64,000 nucleotides of DNA from VBDM01 sp035651815 (GCA_035651815.1 DASRFB010000135.1:1-64000); one strand, 5' to 3'; positions 1 through 8,391 are shown, counted from the stretch's first letter. A program made the numbers and translations. Notes: a model not told the origin generated them from the sequence alone.

Positions 1-101
1 TAGTCCAGGCGTCCGGGAAGACCGCGCTGGTCGATCAGCTCGAGGCGCTCGCCCGTCCAGCGCAGCGTCTCGACCGCGGTCGCTTCAGATGACGCGCTCA
101 T
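1..101 (-). CDS. mtnA: S-methyl-5-thioribose-1-phosphate isomerase (MtnA-type), N-terminal fragment cut by window edge
   Basis: Only the first 33 codons are present. The peptide begins MSASSEATAV and continues with LRWTGERLELIDQRGLP, which matches the N-terminal signature of the MtnA/eIF2B-related aldose-ketose isomerases (an RW...LELLDQ..LP pattern). These enzymes convert 5-methylthioribose-1-phosphate, and in some relatives 5-deoxyribose-1-phosphate, to the ribulose form. The ATG (101..99) lies inside the last codons of the aldolase gene on the same strand, giving a 17-bp overlap and implying translational coupling. The gene is too short here to appear as a long reading frame, and the identification rests on about 20 residues, so the family is likely but the substrate is open. 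Confidence 0.7.
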   Translation of the reverse strand, partial: MSASSEATAVETLRWTGERLELIDQRGLPGRLD

Positions 102-2055
102 TGCCGCCGTCGACGGGCACCTGCGCGCCCGTCGTCTTCGCAAACAGCGGCCCGCACATCTCGGCGGCGAGCTCGGCGACGTCGCGGCTCGTCACCTCGG
201 TGCGCAGGACGTTGTTCGTCTTGTACTGCTCGACCGTCATGCCGTAGCTGCGGGCGCGCTCGGCGAGCACCGCCTCGGTCCAGAGGCCGGTGTCGAACAC
301 GGCGTTCGGGTGCACCGTGTTGACGCGGATGCCGTCGGCGCCCCATTCGAGCGCGGCGATGCGCGCCAGCTGGTTGAGCGCGGCCTTCGACGCCGAGTAG
401 GCCGACGCGCCGGGACCCGGCGCCGGGACGTTCTTCGAGCCGATCACGACGACGCGTCCGCCGCGCGGCGCGAGCTTGAGGTAGGGGTGGCAGGTGCGCA
501 TCAGCGCCAGGTTCGAATCGAGGTTGATCGACATCACCTTGCGCCACTCGTCGCCCGGCAGGTCCGCGATCTTCCGGCTCGCGGAAAAGACGCCGGCGTT
601 GAGGACGAGCATGTCGATTCCGCCGAAGGCGAGGGCGGCGCGCTCGACCGCGGCGGCGACGTCGGCTTCGCTCGTGACGTCGCCGCGCACGCCGAGGAAA
701 TCGGGCCGCCGGTGCAGCGACTCGATCTCCGGGTTCAGGTCGAAGCCGACCACCGCGGCGCCGCGCGCGAGGAAGGCGGCGACGGCGGCCTTGCCGATGC
801 CCGACGCCGCGCCCGTCACGAGCGCCACCTCGCCGGCGAAGGCAGGCGGCTTTCCGCCCTTCTTGAGCTTCGCCTGCTCGAGGTCCCAGTACTCGACGTC
901 GAACAGGTCCTTCGCCGGCAGCGCGCGGAATCCGCCCAGCGCCTCGGCGCGCAGGATGACGTCGATCGTGTGATCGTAGATCTCGGCCGCGATCGCCGCG
1001 TCCCTGGCCGTCCTGCCCGCCGCGGCGAGCCCGAACTCCGCGTCGAGCACGAGCCGCGGCGCGGGATCGAGCATGGTCTTCGGCTCCTTGGCCTTCGGCG
1101 CGTGCTCCTCGAAGTAGCGGCGATAGGCGTCCGCGTAGCGGCCGACGTCGCGCCCGAGCATGGGCGTGCACTTGGTGCGGATGACGTGATCGGGCGTCGC
1201 GGGCCCTTGCTGCGAGATGCGCGAGACTTCCGGGGCCCGGGCGAACGCGAGCGTGCGCTCGTCGGTCACGGTGCGGAGCACGAGCGGCGAGCCCGCCGCG
1301 TCCGAGATCGCGCGGCGCAGGCGCGCCTGCGCCGCGGGGTCGGCCTTCGCTGGCGCGGCGCGCTCGGGCGCCACGGTCCACGCGCGGCGCGACTCGAGGT
1401 ACTTCCGCGCGAGCCCCACCAGCTCGATCATGCGCTCGTACGACTCGCGCGCCGTCTCGCCGAAGGAGAAGATGCCGTGATGCATCAGCACCATCCCGAC
1501 CGTCTCTGGCGTTCCCTGGCGCTTCAGCTCGCGCGCGCAGAACTGCGCGAGGTCGAAGCCCGGCATGAGATAGGGCACGACGACGCAGCGCTTGCCGTAG
1601 ATCTCGCGGATGCGCTTGTCGCCGTCCTTGGTGTTGGTGACCGAGAGCACGGCGTCGGCGTGGGTGTGGTCGACGTACTTCTGCGGCATCAGCCCGTGCA
1701 AAATAGTCTCGATCGACGGCGCGGGCGCCGAGGCGCGCAGCATGTGGGTGACCAGCTGGTTCACCATCTCGGGGTCGGAGAGCGCGGGCAGCTCCGCGAG
1801 CTTCAGCACGTGCGCGAGGCGCACCGGCGAGAATCCCTGCGGCTCGATGGTCTCGAGATCCCAGCCGCTGCCCTTGACGTAGAGGATGGCCTGCTCCTCG
1901 CCGAAGAGGTCGCGCTCGCGCCGCTTGACCGAGGTGTTGCCGCCGCCGTGCAGGACGAGCGATTTGTCGCGTCCGAGCAGCCGTGAGGTGTAGACGCGGA
2001 GTCCGAGGTCGCCTTTGAACTGCTTCGCTTCCTCGTCGTTCCAGAGGCTTCGCAT
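85..2055 (-). CDS. Bifunctional class II aldolase / short-chain dehydrogenase fusion
   Basis: 656 residues in two parts. The N-terminal class II aldolase/adducin-type domain (about residues 20-225) has metal-site histidines H130 and H132 in VDHTHAD and a further pair at H192/H193. The C-terminal SDR domain (about 405-656) has the TGAASGIG nucleotide loop at 414-421, NAG at 486-488 and the catalytic set S540, Y553, K557 (YSASK). The best-known architecture of this kind is RhaEW/YuxG, rhamnulose-1-phosphate aldolase plus lactaldehyde dehydrogenase. No rhamnose genes are visible here; instead the gene overlaps mtnA. That favours cleavage of 5-methylthioribulose- or 5-deoxyribulose-1-phosphate to DHAP plus an aldehyde, with the SDR domain converting the aldehyde. 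The start is supported by AAGGA before the ATG. Architecture is secure, substrate is inferred. Confidence 0.88.
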   Translation of the reverse strand: MRSLWNDEEAKQFKGDLGLRVYTSRLLGRDKSLVLHGGGNTSVKRRERDLFGEEQAILYVKGSGWDLETIEPQGFSPVRLAHVLKLAELPALSDPEMVNQLVTHMLRASAPAPSIETILHGLMPQKYVDHTHADAVLSVTNTKDGDKRIREIYGKRCVVVPYLMPGFDLAQFCARELKRQGTPETVGMVLMHHGIFSFGETARESYERMIELVGLARKYLESRRAWTVAPERAAPAKADPAAQARLRRAISDAAGSPLVLRTVTDERTLAFARAPEVSRISQQGPATPDHVIRTKCTPMLGRDVGRYADAYRRYFEEHAPKAKEPKTMLDPAPRLVLDAEFGLAAAGRTARDAAIAAEIYDHTIDVILRAEALGGFRALPAKDLFDVEYWDLEQAKLKKGGKPPAFAGEVALVTGAASGIGKAAVAAFLARGAAVVGFDLNPEIESLHRRPDFLGVRGDVTSEADVAAAVERAALAFGGIDMLVLNAGVFSASRKIADLPGDEWRKVMSINLDSNLALMRTCHPYLKLAPRGGRVVVIGSKNVPAPGPGASAYSASKAALNQLARIAALEWGADGIRVNTVHPNAVFDTGLWTEAVLAERARSYGMTVEQYKTNNVLRTEVTSRDVAELAAEMCGPLFAKTTGAQVPVDGGNERVI

Positions 2056-2081
2056 CGCCGTCCTTGCTTAAAATGCCTTCG

Positions 2082-2087
2082 ATTATA
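2082..2087 (-). promoter_or_regulatory. Candidate -10 element for the aldolase/mtnA pair
   Basis: TATAAT reads perfectly on the minus strand 27 bases before the aldolase ATG, leaving a leader of about 20 bases that carries the AAGGA ribosome site. No convincing -35 hexamer is seen at 17 bases. Confidence 0.4.
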
Positions 2088-2096
2088 AGGTCTCGC

Positions 2097-2534
2097 ATGC
2101 CCTTGCCGTTCACGATCCGTGTCCTCGACTGGAGCGACGCCGCAGCGCTCGCGCGGCCCGTGCGCGAGGAGGTCTTCGTCCTCGAGCAGCGCGTTCCGCT
2201 GGAGCTCGAGTGGGACGAGCACGACGCGGCCTGCCGCCACGCGATCGCCCTCGCCGCGGGCGGCGAGACGATCGGCACCGCGCGCCTGCTTCCCGAGGGA
2301 CGCATCGGCCGAATGGCGGTGCGCAAGGCCTGGCGCGGCCGGGGCGTCGGCGCCGCGCTGATGCGCGCGCTGCTCGACGAGGCGCGCTCGGCCGGGATGA
2401 CCGAGATCGCGCTGCACGCGCAGACGCACGCGGCGGGCTTCTATCGCCGGTTCGGCTTCAGCGCGACGGGAGAGCCGTTCGACGAGGCCGGGATCCCGCA
2501 CGTGGAGATGCGCCTGGAGCTGCCGCCAGCGTGA
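2097..2534 (+). CDS. GNAT-family N-acetyltransferase
   Basis: A 145-residue single-domain acetyl-CoA-dependent acyltransferase. The acetyl-CoA pyrophosphate loop is visible as RKAWRGRGVGAALM, preceded by the beta-strand RIGRMAV, and the C-terminal half carries the usual FYRRFGF segment. I start it at the ATG at 2097 (MPLPFTIRV) because an AAGG lies six bases upstream; an in-frame ATG at 2064 would add 11 unsupported residues. The N-terminal EVFVLEQRVP stretch resembles the YjcF/ElaA subgroup, whose substrates are mostly unknown. The 3-prime end overlaps the convergent NRDE gene by 77 bases. Confidence 0.85.
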   Translation: MPLPFTIRVLDWSDAAALARPVREEVFVLEQRVPLELEWDEHDAACRHAIALAAGGETIGTARLLPEGRIGRMAVRKAWRGRGVGAALMRALLDEARSAGMTEIALHAQTHAAGFYRRFGFSATGEPFDEAGIPHVEMRLELPPA

Positions 2535-3285
2535 AGCGGTAGCGCACGGCGCCGCCCGGGCGGCCGTCCTCGCGCCACGTCCGCTCGCAGAACTCGACGC
2601 GGCCGTCCTCGCCGACGGCGAGCACCGTCGTGCAGCGCGTGCCGTAGCCGCCGTGCGGCGCGATACGCACGGCCGAGAGCCGCTCCTCGAGCTCGAGGCC
2701 CACGCCCGTGTCCGGCAGGGGCTCGCCCGCGGCCGTGCGCGGATCGTCGAACGCCGCGAGCAGGGCATCCGCGTCGAAAGGGCGCTCCAGCGCCGCGCGC
2801 ATCATGGCCTTGCCCTTCTCGACTTTCGGCCACGGCGTATCGAGCAGGTGGTTGGAAAGCGCGTGCACGCCGCGCGCGACCTCGACCGGCGCGCCGCCCT
2901 GGTTCGAGAGGAACCACAGCGACTCCAGGTCGCCGGCGAGCATGCTGAAGCCGTTGTACTGCGTCGCCTTGCGGGCGACCGCGGCCGCGTACTCGCGCGG
3001 CCGCTGCGCGCCGGTGAGATAGTCGCTCACGAGCCGGCCGCGCGTGGGCGCGTCGGAGCGGCGCTCGGCGGGATTGCGGTAGTTCGTGATGGCGGCGAAG
3101 CGTCCCTGGAGCGTGACGCCGAGCCAGGTGCCGCCCGCCTCGAGATCGCGGCCCGCGAGAACGAGGTGGTGATCGTCCCAGAAGTCCGCCGGCGCCGTCC
3201 GCCGGCGGAAGTACTCGTCGCGGTTCGCGGCGACGACCAGCCGATAGTTCTCGTGCGCGCGCCACGCGAACGCGATCAGGCACAT
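2458..3285 (-). CDS. NRDE-family (TANGO2-like) protein
   Basis: 275 residues beginning MCLIAFAW with the name-giving NRDE motif at residues 21-24, followed by the family's conserved GRD..AGGTWLG and ITNYRNP stretches. Bacterial members and eukaryotic TANGO2 have a conserved Cys2, but no reaction is established; haem handling has been proposed for the eukaryotic relatives. It is the last gene of a minus-strand operon: its ATG lies two bases after the stop of the DUF4936 gene. Its C-terminal ~25 codons overlap the end of the convergent GNAT gene. Confidence 0.85.
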   Translation of the reverse strand: MCLIAFAWRAHENYRLVVAANRDEYFRRRTAPADFWDDHHLVLAGRDLEAGGTWLGVTLQGRFAAITNYRNPAERRSDAPTRGRLVSDYLTGAQRPREYAAAVARKATQYNGFSMLAGDLESLWFLSNQGGAPVEVARGVHALSNHLLDTPWPKVEKGKAMMRAALERPFDADALLAAFDDPRTAAGEPLPDTGVGLELEERLSAVRIAPHGGYGTRCTTVLAVGEDGRVEFCERTWREDGRPGGAVRYRFTLAAAPGASPRAGSRPRRTALPSR

Positions 3286-3287
3286 GC

Positions 3288-3572
3288 TCAGAGCTCGCGG
3301 AAGACTTCGCGGCGGCGGCCGCCGCCCGGGGAGAGCAGGGCGGCGACGCCGTGCCGGCGCGCGAGCTCGTCGAGCGCCGCCTCGAGCTTCGCGCCGTCCT
3401 CCACGTCCTCGTAGATCTCCATCCACGTCGTCTCGTCGTCGCGCCGGCGCAGCAGGCGGCCGCGGACGCCGGTCGCCGCGGCGACGTCGCGCTGAAGCTT
3501 CTCGACCGCGGCGCGCGCGGCGGCGGCGTTCTCGCGCGGCACCTTGTAGTAGATGTAGTAGGAGAGCTTCAC
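3288..3572 (-). CDS. DUF4936-family small protein
   Basis: 94 residues starting with GTG (KLSYYIYYKVP follows), a pattern typical of DUF4936, a small ferredoxin-fold-like family found mainly in Betaproteobacteria. The sequence is alpha/beta with a TTWMEIYEDV strand and many arginines in the C-terminal tail. No function is known. The GTG overlaps the TGA of ygfZ (GTGA), and the stop is two bases before the NRDE gene, so the three are almost certainly co-transcribed. The start is decided by this overlap, since the reading frame remains open upstream. Confidence 0.8.
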   Translation of the reverse strand: MKLSYYIYYKVPRENAAAARAAVEKLQRDVAAATGVRGRLLRRRDDETTWMEIYEDVEDGAKLEAALDELARRHGVAALLSPGGGRRREVFREL

Positions 3573-4537
3573 GCGAGGGGATCGGAGAAAAAGCGCAGCA
3601 CCGGACCGTCGAGCGAGCGCAGGTGCACGGTGGAGGACTCGCGGCTCGCCGCGTTGACCGACGCGAGCACGTCGGTACCGCCCTCGGGCGAGGCGGCCGC
3701 GTTCACCACCAGGCCGGCGGCCTGGTCGCCCAGGTCCTCGGCGTAGAGCTCGTCGCCCGCGGCCGCGGCGGCCGCCACGTTCGCGACGAAGGCGCGGCGC
3801 TTCACCGTGCCGCGGTGCTGCGCGCGCGCGACGATCTCCTGACCCGTGTAGCAGCCCTTGGTGAAGCTCACGCCGCCGATGCGCTCCAGGTTCGCCATCT
3901 GCGGCACGAGCCGGTCCTGCGTCGCGGCCGTCACCCACGGGATCCCGCGGCGAACGTCGAGCCAGTCCCACGCGCTCGCCGAGACGCGCGCGAGCCGCGC
4001 GCCGATCTGTGAGAGGCGCGCCTCGGCGCCGTCCCCGCCGAGCGCGAGCAGGAAGCGCGAGCCGTCGAGGCGGATGAGGGCATCGTCGCCTCCGAGCGAC
4101 GCGGCCTCGAGCGGCGCGCGCGGCAAGGCCGCGCCCGCGCCGAGCGCCGCCTCCGCCTGCGTGCCGGAAAAGCCCGCGAGCGCGAGCCGCGCGGGCTCGA
4201 TCGCGACCTTCGCACGCAGGACGTAGCGCGCGATCCGCTGCTGCACGCCCGGCGCGATGTCCGAGCGCAACGCCATGAAGAACCCCGCGTCGCCGCGCCA
4301 GAGGAGGAAGCTCGCGAGCATCCGGCCCTGCGACGAGCACCACGCGCCCCAGGTCGCGCCGGAGCGCAGGCCGGTCACGTCGCACGTGAGCTGACCTTGC
4401 AGAAAGCTTTCGGCGTCGGCGCCGGAAAACTTCAGCGCCATCGTGTGCGACAACACCGATACGACGCCGCCCGAGCGCACCGCGTCGAGCTCCGCGCGCG
4501 CCGGGATCGGGTGATTTTCGAGGGATAAGCCTGTCAT
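3569..4537 (-). CDS. ygfZ: Folate-binding protein YgfZ
   Basis: 322 residues of the GcvT-like fold. The diagnostic KGCYTGQE motif is at residues 227-234, followed by ARAQHRG, which together mark the YgfZ/IBA57 group that helps assemble or repair Fe-S clusters in enzymes such as MiaB, using tetrahydrofolate. The N-terminal LKFSGADAESFLQGQLTCDV segment is also typical. The gene is divergent from mltG with only 21 bases between the two start codons. A perfect TATAAT on the minus strand ends 9 bases before the ATG, so the transcript may be nearly leaderless. Confidence 0.93.
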   Translation of the reverse strand: MTGLSLENHPIPARAELDAVRSGGVVSVLSHTMALKFSGADAESFLQGQLTCDVTGLRSGATWGAWCSSQGRMLASFLLWRGDAGFFMALRSDIAPGVQQRIARYVLRAKVAIEPARLALAGFSGTQAEAALGAGAALPRAPLEAASLGGDDALIRLDGSRFLLALGGDGAEARLSQIGARLARVSASAWDWLDVRRGIPWVTAATQDRLVPQMANLERIGGVSFTKGCYTGQEIVARAQHRGTVKRRAFVANVAAAAAAGDELYAEDLGDQAAGLVVNAAASPEGGTDVLASVNAASRESSTVHLRSLDGPVLRFFSDPLA

Positions 4538-4558
4538 TTCCCATTTATTATACGGACA
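4538..4558. promoter_or_regulatory. Divergent ygfZ/mltG start region
   Basis: Only 21 bases separate the two start codons. The AT-rich core holds TATAAT on the minus strand (4552..4547) and TATTAT on the plus strand (4546-4551). Any promoter here would leave almost no untranslated leader. No clear -35 elements were found, and each would have to lie within the opposite gene. Confidence 0.4.
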
Positions 4559-5602
4559 ATGGTGCGCTACTCCCCGCGCGGCGCCCGGCGCTCGCCGGCG
4601 CTGGCCGCGCTCAAGTTCCTGTTCCTCGTCGCGTTCGCCGCCGCGCTCGGCTTCGCCGGCTGGATGCTGTGGTTCGCGCTGTCGCCGGTGAAGATGGGCG
4701 CCACGCCCCTCGAGTTCTCGATCCGGCCGGGCAGCGCGCTGCGAGCGGCCACGCGCCAGATCATCGACTCGGGCGTCTCGATGCCCGCGTGGCAGTTCAT
4801 CGCGCTCGCGCGCGCGAGCGGCCACCAGGGCCGGATCAAGGCCGGGAGCTACCAGCTGAACGCGGGCGTGACGCCGTTCCAGATCCTGCGCAAGATCACG
4901 CAAGGCGATTTTGCGCAGGCCGACGTCGTCCTGATCGAAGGCTGGACTTTCAAGCAGCTGCGCGCCGCGCTCGACGCGAACCCGGAGCTGCGCCACGATT
5001 CGACCGCGCTGTCCGACGAGGAGATCATGGCGCGCCTCGGCGATGCCGACGTCGCGGCCGAGGGCATGTTCTTCCCCGACACCTACATCTTCGCCAAGGG
5101 CGACAGCGATTTCGCGGTGCTGGGACGCGCGCACCGCGTCATGCGCCGCAGGCTGGAGCAGGCGTGGGCGCAGCGCGACCCGAAGCTGCCGCTCGAGACG
5201 CCCTACGAGGCGCTGATTCTCGCCTCGATCGTGGAGAAGGAGACCGGCCTCTCCACCGACCGCGGCATGGTGGCCGCGGTGTTCCTCAACCGCCTGCGGC
5301 TCGGCATGCGGCTGCAGACCGACCCCTCGGTCATCTACGGCATGGGCGACAAGTTCGAGGGCAACCTGCGCAAGCGCGACCTCGCGCACGACCACCCGTT
5401 CAACACTTATACCCGGGCGGGGCTGCCGCCGCACCCGATCGCGATGCCGGGCGCCGCCGCGCTCGAGGCGGTGACGCACCCGGCGAAGAGCGACGCGCTG
5501 TACTTCGTGTCCCGCGGCGACGGCACGAGCGAGTTCTCCCGGAGCCTCTCGGACCACAACCGGGCCGTCGACCGCTACCAGAAGCGCCGCCGCTCGCGAT
5601 GA
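4559..5602 (+). CDS. mltG: Endolytic murein transglycosylase MltG (YceG-like)
   Basis: 347 residues. One N-terminal membrane helix (about 17-40) anchors a periplasmic YceG domain. The family's catalytic glutamate is in SIVEKETG (E226), and GMFFPDTY, LQTDPSVIYG and FNTYTRAGLPPHPI are conserved blocks. MltG cuts nascent glycan strands and is thought to set where peptidoglycan synthesis terminates. It is the first gene of the conserved run mltG-tmk-holB-pilZ-tatD, with a ten-base gap to tmk. The ATG at 4559 is the first in frame and has a weak ribosome site. Confidence 0.94.
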   Translation: MVRYSPRGARRSPALAALKFLFLVAFAAALGFAGWMLWFALSPVKMGATPLEFSIRPGSALRAATRQIIDSGVSMPAWQFIALARASGHQGRIKAGSYQLNAGVTPFQILRKITQGDFAQADVVLIEGWTFKQLRAALDANPELRHDSTALSDEEIMARLGDADVAAEGMFFPDTYIFAKGDSDFAVLGRAHRVMRRRLEQAWAQRDPKLPLETPYEALILASIVEKETGLSTDRGMVAAVFLNRLRLGMRLQTDPSVIYGMGDKFEGNLRKRDLAHDHPFNTYTRAGLPPHPIAMPGAAALEAVTHPAKSDALYFVSRGDGTSEFSRSLSDHNRAVDRYQKRRRSR

Positions 5603-5612
5603 GGCACGCCCG

Positions 5613-6221
5613 ATGAAGCGCGGGATGTTCATCACGCTGGAAGGCGTCGACGGGGCGGGGAAGAGCACGCACGTCGCCGGGATCGCGGACCTGCTGCGCG
5701 CACGGGGAAAGGACGTCGTCGTGACGCGCGAGCCCGGCGGGACGCCGCTCGGCGAATCGCTGCGCGCGCTGCTGCTCGAGCAGCCGATGCACGTCGACAC
5801 CGAGACGCTGCTCGTGTTCGCCGCGCGGCGCGAGCACCTCGCGCAGGTGATCGCCCCGGCGCTCGACGCCGGACGCTGGGTCCTGTGCGACCGCTACACC
5901 GACGCCACCTACGCGTACCAGGGCGGGGGGCACGGGGTTCCGGCCGAGCGCATCGAGGAGCTCGATGCCTGGATGGGGGTCGTCCCCGACCTCACCCTCG
6001 TCTTCGACGTGCCGGCCGAGGTCGCGCGCCGGCGGCGCGCCGCCTCGGCGAGCGCGCCCGACCGGTTCGAGCGCGAAGACCCCGCGTTCTTCGACCGGGT
6101 GCGGCGCGTGTATCTGCAGCGGGCGCGGCTGGACCCGCGCCGCGTGCGCATCGTGAACGGCGACCGCTCGCCCGAGGACGTTAAGAAAGAGCTTCAACAA
6201 ATTCTTTCATCCTATTGTTGA
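5613..6221 (+). CDS. tmk: Thymidylate kinase
   Basis: 202 residues. The P-loop GVDGAGKS is at 11-18, followed by the TMP-binding REPGGTPLGE block and CDRYTDATYAYQGGG, the DR[YH] motif of dTMP kinases. It phosphorylates dTMP to dTDP in DNA precursor synthesis. The gene ends one base before holB, and the short AT-rich stretch at its end (about 6190-6220) carries little else. Co-transcription with mltG and holB is expected from spacing. Confidence 0.95.
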   Translation: MKRGMFITLEGVDGAGKSTHVAGIADLLRARGKDVVVTREPGGTPLGESLRALLLEQPMHVDTETLLVFAARREHLAQVIAPALDAGRWVLCDRYTDATYAYQGGGHGVPAERIEELDAWMGVVPDLTLVFDVPAEVARRRRAASASAPDRFEREDPAFFDRVRRVYLQRARLDPRRVRIVNGDRSPEDVKKELQQILSSYC

Positions 6222-6222
6222 T

Positions 6223-7236
6223 ATGCAGATATATCCGTGGCACGCGGCGGCGTGGGCCGAGCTCGGGCGCTATCGCGCCCAGCTTCCGCACGCGATCCTG
6301 ATCCGCGGGGCGGAGGGCACCGGCGGCGAGGCGCTCGGACGCACCTTCGCCGAGTCGCTCCTTTGCGAGTCCGCGGCCGCGGACGCCTTCCCCTGCGGGA
6401 AGTGCCCCGCCTGCAACTGGATGGCGCAGGGCAACCACCCCGACCTGCGGGTGCTTCAGCCCGAGAGCCTCGCCGCCGAGCCCGCTCCCGATTCCGACGA
6501 GGCGCCCGCCCCCGCGGCGCGCAAGGAAAAGAAAAGCGAGCAGATCCGCATCGACCAGGTGCGCGAGCTCCAGGATTTCCTAGCGATCGGAACGCACCGC
6601 GCCGGCCTGCGAGTCGTCCTCGTTCACCCCGCAGAGGCGATGAACCCCAACACGCAGAACGCGCTGCTGAAGAGCCTCGAGGAGCCGCCTCCGGGGACGG
6701 TGTTCGTCCTCGTCGCGGGCAACACCGAGCGCCTGCTGCCGACCGTGCGCAGCCGTTGCATCGCCCTCGAGCTGCCGGCCGCCGGGCGCGAGGCGTCGCT
6801 CGCGTGGCTGAAAGAGCAGGGGGTGACCGACCCCGAAGCGCTCCTCGCCGCGGCGGGCGGCGCTCCGCTCGCCGCGCTCGAGCTGGCGGGGCTGGCCGAG
6901 GCGCGCGAGCGGCTGATCTCGGGCCTGCGCGATCCGAAGGTCGACGCGCTCGAGCTCGCCGAGCGCGCCCAGGGCGTACCGCCTGTGCACCTGGTCGCTT
7001 GGCTGCAGCGCTGGTGCTACGATCTGCTGGCCGCCCGGCTGGGCGGTCCGATCCGGTATCATCCGAAATATGAGAGGTATATCGCTGAAACCTCGCGTCG
7101 TTCCAGAGCTTCGGAGCTGGCCGGTTACCTGCGCTCGCTTGCCGAGGCGCGCTCGCTGGCGCAGCATCCGCTCAACGCGCGGCTGTTCGCCGAAGACCTG
7201 CTGATCCGGTATCGCGCGCTCACGAGCGGCTCCTGA
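6223..7236 (+). CDS. holB: DNA polymerase III subunit delta-prime
   Basis: 337 residues, AAA+ clamp-loader fold. The four-cysteine zinc module is at C48, C58, C61 and C64 (ESLLC...CGKCPAC). The P-loop position reads GAEGTGGE, lacking the lysine, as expected for the non-ATP-hydrolysing delta-prime subunit. The sensor and arginine-finger segment TVRSRC is intact. An Ala/Pro-rich charged insert (about 85-105) before the RIDQVRELQ segment is the only unusual part. It lies between tmk and pilZ with one-base gaps on both sides. Confidence 0.94.
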   Translation: MQIYPWHAAAWAELGRYRAQLPHAILIRGAEGTGGEALGRTFAESLLCESAAADAFPCGKCPACNWMAQGNHPDLRVLQPESLAAEPAPDSDEAPAPAARKEKKSEQIRIDQVRELQDFLAIGTHRAGLRVVLVHPAEAMNPNTQNALLKSLEEPPPGTVFVLVAGNTERLLPTVRSRCIALELPAAGREASLAWLKEQGVTDPEALLAAAGGAPLAALELAGLAEARERLISGLRDPKVDALELAERAQGVPPVHLVAWLQRWCYDLLAARLGGPIRYHPKYERYIAETSRRSRASELAGYLRSLAEARSLAQHPLNARLFAEDLLIRYRALTSGS

Positions 7237-7237
7237 C

Positions 7238-7597
7238 ATGTCCGAAGACAGCAACCACGGCCGGCCGAGCGTCCTCTCGCTCAACATCAAGGAGCTCTCG
7301 GCGCTGTACGCCGCGTATATGCCGCACCTGAAGCGCGGCGGGATCTTCATCCCGACGCACAAGCCTTACAAGGTCGGCGACGAGGTGTTTCTTCTGCTCA
7401 GCATCCCGAACGACCCGAACAGGATCCCGGTGGCCGGCCAGGTGGTCTGGGTCACGCCCGTGAACAACCAGGGCAACAAGACCCCGGGCGTGGGCGTGCA
7501 TTTCTCCGACGACGAGAGCGGCCTCGCCGCGCGCAAGCGCATCGAGACGATGCTCGGCGGCCTCATCGACTCGCCGCGACCGACGCACACCTACTAG
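7238..7597 (+). CDS. pilZ: Type IV pilus assembly protein PilZ
   Basis: 119 residues of the PilZ fold. Conserved patterns GGIFIPT, VGDEVFLLLSIP, VAGQVVWVTP and GVGVHF match the original PilZ of type IV pili rather than cyclic-di-GMP effector PilZ domains: the RxxxR arginine switch is absent. In other bacteria it acts with PilB and FimX in pilus extension. It follows holB by one base and precedes tatD by two, the standard betaproteobacterial order. No other pilus gene is in the window. Confidence 0.92.
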   Translation: MSEDSNHGRPSVLSLNIKELSALYAAYMPHLKRGGIFIPTHKPYKVGDEVFLLLSIPNDPNRIPVAGQVVWVTPVNNQGNKTPGVGVHFSDDESGLAARKRIETMLGGLIDSPRPTHTY

Positions 7598-7599
7598 CC

Positions 7600-8391
7600 G
7601 TGTCCGCCTTCTCCGGCGCCGCCGCGCTGGTCGACTCCCATTGCCACCTCGATTTCCCGGACTTCGACGGGCGCATGGACGCCGTGCGCGCGGACATGGC
7701 CTCGCACGCCGTGACGCACGCGCTGTGCATCAGCGTCAGCCTCGCCGGTTTCCCCAAGGTGCTCGCGCTCGCCGAGCGCTACGCCAATTTCTACGCCACG
7801 GTCGGCGTGCACCCCGACGACGAGGACCGCGTCCCGGTCGACGAGGACGAGCTCGAGCGCCTCGCGCGGCATCCGAGGGTCGTGGCGATCGGCGAGACGG
7901 GGCTCGACTACTACCGCACGAGCGGGGACACGGAATGGCAGCGCGAGCGCTTCCGCGCGCACATCCGCGCCGCGCGCCGGGCGGGGAAGCCGCTCGTCAT
8001 CCACACGCGCGCCGCGGCCGAGGACACCCTGCGCATCATGCGCGAGGAGAGGGCCGGGGAGGCGGGCGGGGTGCTGCACTGCTTCACCGAGTCGCAAGAG
8101 ACCGCGGACGCCGCCCTCGCGCTCGGGTTCCACGTCTCCTTCTCGGGGATCGTGACGTTCAAGAACGCGGGCGCGCTGAAGGAAGTGGCGCGCCGGGTGC
8201 CGCTCGAGCGGCTGCTGGTCGAGACCGACTCTCCCTATCTCGCGCCCGTGCCGTTCCGCGGAAAGACCAACCAGCCGGCGTTCGTGCGCTACGTGGCCGA
8301 GGAGGTGGCGCGGCTGCGCGAAATCCCGGCCGACGAGCTGGCGGCCGCGACGACGCGGAACTTCTTCGGCCTGTTCAGGCCGCCGGCGTAG
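7600..8391 (+). CDS. tatD: TatD-family metal-dependent deoxyribonuclease
   Basis: 263 residues with a GTG start two bases after the pilZ stop. Metal ligands of the amidohydrolase-type barrel are visible: DSHCHLD near the N-terminus, GETGLDYY, VIHTRAA, LHCFTE and the C-terminal VETDSPYLAP. The family has 3-prime exonuclease activity linked to DNA repair and quality control. It is last in the mltG operon and overlaps the convergent small gene at 8375-8647 by 17 bases. Confidence 0.93.
   Translation: MSAFSGAAALVDSHCHLDFPDFDGRMDAVRADMASHAVTHALCISVSLAGFPKVLALAERYANFYATVGVHPDDEDRVPVDEDELERLARHPRVVAIGETGLDYYRTSGDTEWQRERFRAHIRAARRAGKPLVIHTRAAAEDTLRIMREERAGEAGGVLHCFTESQETADAALALGFHVSFSGIVTFKNAGALKEVARRVPLERLLVETDSPYLAPVPFRGKTNQPAFVRYVAEEVARLREIPADELAAATTRNFFGLFRPPA

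Noticed and set aside
500..525. GGTTCGAATC, resembling a tRNA T-loop
   Set aside because: It lies inside the SDR coding sequence and no acceptor, D or anticodon arms can be drawn around it.
98..2326. 742-codon minus-strand frame over the aldolase gene
   Set aside because: Arginine-rich shadow without motifs; the overlapping frame has complete aldolase and SDR signatures.
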